Source: Vibrio porteresiae DSM 19223
GTDB lineage: Bacteria; Pseudomonadota; Gammaproteobacteria; Enterobacterales; Vibrionaceae
Length of the DNA: 64,000 bases
Direction of reading: 5' to 3'
NCBI RefSeq assembly: GCF_024347055.1
Contig: NZ_AP024896.1
Coordinates: forward strand, 1,054,001-1,118,000
The notes beneath the pieces are model-generated. The model was not told the DNA's origin, did no database searches, and worked only from the letters and a program-made list of their open reading frames with translations. A program made the position numbers and the translations under genes. This document shows positions 61,416 through 64,000 of this stretch, piece by piece (position 1 is the stretch's first letter; every line of letters begins with the position of its first letter).

Positions 61416-63410
61416 ATGAAAGTAATATTAAAACTATTTCCTTTATATCAGGTAGTTGCATTTATTTCCGGCGTGCCGATCATTATTTGCATCGGCTTGC
61501 TGATCAACGAGATTTTGATATTAAACACGGAAGCTGAGCATGAGCAAAAAGACCGTGAGATTGTTCAAATCATCTCCTTATATGACAATGTCGCGCACAA
61601 TTTGGCGGTCGAACGCGGCTTAACGGCGGGTGTTATTGGCGCCAAAGGACAAGGACCACAAGTGCAAGAGCTCAAAGAGCAACGCACCGTCTCTGATCAA
61701 AACATTCAAGCACTGGTTAGTTATCAACCTCGGTTTGTCGATAAAGCGCTGACCGCCACTTTAAAACAAGATGTCATGAATGCTCTTAATCAACTTAGCC
61801 AAATTCGCAGTCAAGTTGACAGTTTAAACATTACGTTGTCACCTTTTTCTTTTTATTCCCATGTCAATCAGTTAGCCATCGATAATATCAATACGCTTTT
61901 GGCCAATATTGCCGATGTGGAACTGTCGCCAATTGGTAAAAGCCTCGCTTCCATTGTTGAAATGAAAGAACGGTCCGGCCAGATACGTGGTGCCCTTAAT
62001 GGTGCGTTTGCGAGAAAAGCTTCCGATTTAGGTCAATACACGGCAATTGAAGGTTATATTCGTAGTGGAGAATACGCACAGCGCATCGCTGCCATTTCTA
62101 TGCCGCTAGAGTTAAAAGCAAACTTTAATACCGTTTTAAACAGTGCCACATGGCAAGAAGTGGTAAAGATTCAAAACGCCTATCTTGCACAAAAAGACCG
62201 CCTGTCTACGTTGACCGGGCCTGCGCCAGTTGAGTGGTTTAACTTAGCCACTGAACAAATTAAATTGCTTAATGGGCTGCGTAATCAGTTGCAAAAAGGG
62301 ATGATGACTCTTGCACAGGAGAGAGCCTCGTCCGCGCAAACCAACAAATACACCTTAATTTCTGTCGGGGGTGTGGCCAGTTTGCTGCTGTTAGTGATGC
62401 TCTTTAGCTCGATCATTGACCTTAAACAGCGCGTTGGAATTCTTAACACTAACTTATCAGCAATGGCTAAACAGCGTAATTTATCGCGGGTGTTAGACAG
62501 TGATGGTCGAGATGAAACCTCTCAAGTGGCCGCCAGCGTTAACATGTTAGTCAGTAACGTGCGTTCGCTATTAGTGAATGTCATTTCTACCAATGACCAC
62601 AGTAAGGAACGACTCAATAAGATTATTCAAGGTGCGGTGGATTTGGGTAAATCGAGCCAAAACACCTCAGGTAAATGTGCGAGCATTGCCGCAGCCATGA
62701 CGGAGCTTTCTCAATCCAGCACAGAAATCGCCCACTCTTCTGAGCGAGCACTGGAAGAAACTAAGATCATGACCGAACAAATTTCCGCCTGTCAGACCCA
62801 AAGTAGCGCTTCATTTAAAGTGGTTGAAGCGTTAGTTGATCAAATCGAGCAAACTCAAAAATGTATGTTGGAGTTAGAAAAGGATGCAGAAAGTGTCGGT
62901 AAAATTGTCGATACCATTAACGCCATTTCAGAACAGACCAACCTGCTAGCGTTAAACGCAGCAATTGAAGCAGCTCGCGCTGGTGAACACGGCCGCGGTT
63001 TTGCGGTGGTATCCACTGAAGTTCGTGATTTGGCTCAGCGCAGTAAAGAAGCAACGGAGCACATCAGTGAACTGCTCGGTAACATTACTAGCAATACCAC
63101 TACTGCCGTGGACAATATGGCAAAAAGCCGTGATGCCACAGGCAAAACCTTTGAATCGGTGTCGACGGTGAACTCCAGCATCGCCGAGCTTGAGCATGTC
63201 ATTGAACAGGTAAACTCTCACATTAATAGCATTGCCAACGCGACCATAGAGCAATCAAAAGCCAGTGAAGATGTTAACCAAGACATTGATACTTTGGCGC
63301 AAATTGCCGATCAAACAGGAGAGCTTGCTACCTCGATGAACACCATAGTCAAACAATACTCAAAAGAAGTGGATCAAGTCGAAGGACAGTTAAAAGAGTT
63401 CTCTTTGTAA
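61416..63410 (+). CDS. Methyl-accepting chemotaxis protein with NIT-type sensor
   Basis: A 664-residue receptor. The first membrane helix is at ~12-31. The periplasmic region to ~310 carries the NIT (nitrate/nitrite-sensing-like) signature VERGLTAGVIGAKG and a second half with MKERSGQIRGALNGAFA. The second helix is at ~315-335, followed by HAMP and the hairpin SEQTNLLALNAAIEAARAGE. It may sense nitrate or nitrite, or another small anion. Confidence 0.92.
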   Translation: MKVILKLFPLYQVVAFISGVPIIICIGLLINEILILNTEAEHEQKDREIVQIISLYDNVAHNLAVERGLTAGVIGAKGQGPQVQELKEQRTVSDQNIQALVSYQPRFVDKALTATLKQDVMNALNQLSQIRSQVDSLNITLSPFSFYSHVNQLAIDNINTLLANIADVELSPIGKSLASIVEMKERSGQIRGALNGAFARKASDLGQYTAIEGYIRSGEYAQRIAAISMPLELKANFNTVLNSATWQEVVKIQNAYLAQKDRLSTLTGPAPVEWFNLATEQIKLLNGLRNQLQKGMMTLAQERASSAQTNKYTLISVGGVASLLLLVMLFSSIIDLKQRVGILNTNLSAMAKQRNLSRVLDSDGRDETSQVAASVNMLVSNVRSLLVNVISTNDHSKERLNKIIQGAVDLGKSSQNTSGKCASIAAAMTELSQSSTEIAHSSERALEETKIMTEQISACQTQSSASFKVVEALVDQIEQTQKCMLELEKDAESVGKIVDTINAISEQTNLLALNAAIEAARAGEHGRGFAVVSTEVRDLAQRSKEATEHISELLGNITSNTTTAVDNMAKSRDATGKTFESVSTVNSSIAELEHVIEQVNSHINSIANATIEQSKASEDVNQDIDTLAQIADQTGELATSMNTIVKQYSKEVDQVEGQLKEFSL

Positions 63411-63462
63411 GACTTTTACATCACGAACCTTCTTAGCAAAGGAATCCGAACAAAAAAAATAT

Positions 63463-63486
63463 CCTCCGGCATAGCCGGAGGTTTTT
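63463..63486 (+). terminator. Terminator after the NIT receptor gene
   Basis: CCTCCGGC/GCCGGAGG with an ATA loop is followed by five T residues. It may at the same time be the subterminal hairpin of the IS200-type element that follows. Confidence 0.85.
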
Positions 63487-63633
63487 CATATGCGCCTATA
63501 AGGCTCTCCTACCAGCAGCGCCCTAGCAGGCGCATCGTGATCTGACATTTGCATATGACTATTTCTTGCGACCCGTAAACGGGTTACCTGAATATGGGAT
63601 CGACAGTTGCTCTCCCATTTTGTCTTGATCTAA

Positions 63634-63999
63634 TTAATGCTTGATGTAATTTTGGATCTGGCTTGTATTTTTACCGACTGTATCAACGTAATAACCCCGG
63701 CACCAAAATTCTCGATTTCGGTATTTGAACTTCAAATCCCCAAATCGCTCATAGAGCATCAAACTACTTTTACCTTTTAAATATCCCATAAAACCTGAAA
63801 CACTCAACTTCGGTGGGATTTCTAAAAGCATATGAACATGATCTTTACAGCATTCAGCCTCGAGTATATTCACGTCTTTCCATTCACATAGCTTTCGCAA
63901 GATTTCTCCAACTGCTCGACGTTTTTCACCGTAGAACACCTGCCTTCTATATTTGGGTGCGAATACTATATGATATTTACAGTTCCATCTTGTGTGAGC
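63634..63999 (-). pseudogene. tnpA: IS200-type transposase TnpA with premature stop (5' end outside window)
   Basis: The frame is open to the right edge and reads ...HTRWNCKYHIVFAPKYRRQ, then the HUH motif DHVHMLLEIP, GYLKGKSSLMLYE, FWCRGYYVDTVGKN and IQNYIKH before TAA. Reading on past the stop in the same frame gives LDQDKMGEQLSIPYSGNPF..., the normal family C-terminus, down to a TAG near 63562. The TAA therefore replaces the glutamine codon four residues after the catalytic tyrosine (Y-I-K-H-Q). In related TnpA structures that Gln helps bind the metal, so the protein is probably inactive. Confidence 0.85.
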
Positions 64000-64000
64000 T

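Larger units (their letters stand above)
63463..64000 (-). mobile_element. IS200/IS605-family element (IS1004-like), left part only
   Basis: A tnpA gene with ~150 bases of 3' flank including hairpin-forming sequence (CCTCCGGC/GCCGGAGG) is seen; the other end lies outside the window. No tnpB is present in the visible part. The exact element boundary near 63440-63490 cannot be fixed by eye. Confidence 0.7.

Overview
The window looks like a piece of a Vibrio genome, probably the second chromosome. The reasons are the vctPDGC-type catechol-siderophore importer next to a second-type acetate kinase gene, the density of chemotaxis receptors and c-di-GMP proteins, an IS200-family element of the type common in Vibrio, and attC-like integron cassette sites. 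The species cannot be fixed by reading alone.

The left third (1-25,000) is mostly metabolism and its control. It starts with the end of an ascorbate-type PTS permease, an AlsE-like sugar-phosphate epimerase and a LacI repressor. A lipoprotein and a YbjI-type phosphatase follow. Then comes a LysR-controlled operon for reversible decarboxylation of an aromatic acid (UbiX-type flavin prenyltransferase, LpdD-like chaperone, UbiD-type decarboxylase, DUF554 membrane protein). An ammonium channel gene carries an NtrC-like site and a sigma-54-like promoter. A PhnD-like binding protein is paired with a membrane histidine kinase. It is followed by a leftward six-gene signalling operon: HDOD regulator, CheY, CheC, histidine kinase, EAL regulator and degenerate HD-GYP regulator. 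An abgT-abgA operon for p-aminobenzoyl-glutamate with divergent abgR closes this part.

The middle (25,000-42,000) holds a 49-residue RMF-like protein, a five-gene peptide-type ABC importer, and a kinase/c-di-GMP regulator pair. Next is an accessory island: a REP-associated transposase (RAYT) flanked by GTGTGTCC-type repeats, a tandem duplication of its 3' end, the tail of an IS110-family transposase, and a leftward array of four integron-type gene cassettes separated by attC sites with no integrase in view. The cassettes encode a possible PD-(D/E)xK-type protein, a DUF2971 protein, a membrane-anchored OB-fold-like protein and an unknown protein.

The right part (42,000-64,000) has four methyl-accepting chemotaxis proteins, an XRE regulator with a divergent drug-efflux transporter, a GNAT enzyme, a metallo-beta-lactamase-fold hydrolase, a divergent Tag-like DNA glycosylase, acetate kinase, the Fur-controlled vctPDGC importer, a class II glutamine amidotransferase, a small membrane protein with its own Fur box, a DUF1289/CWC cysteine-rich protein, and a HopJ-family protein. 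It ends in an IS200/IS605 tnpA that runs off the edge and carries a nonsense codon at the position of a catalytic glutamine.
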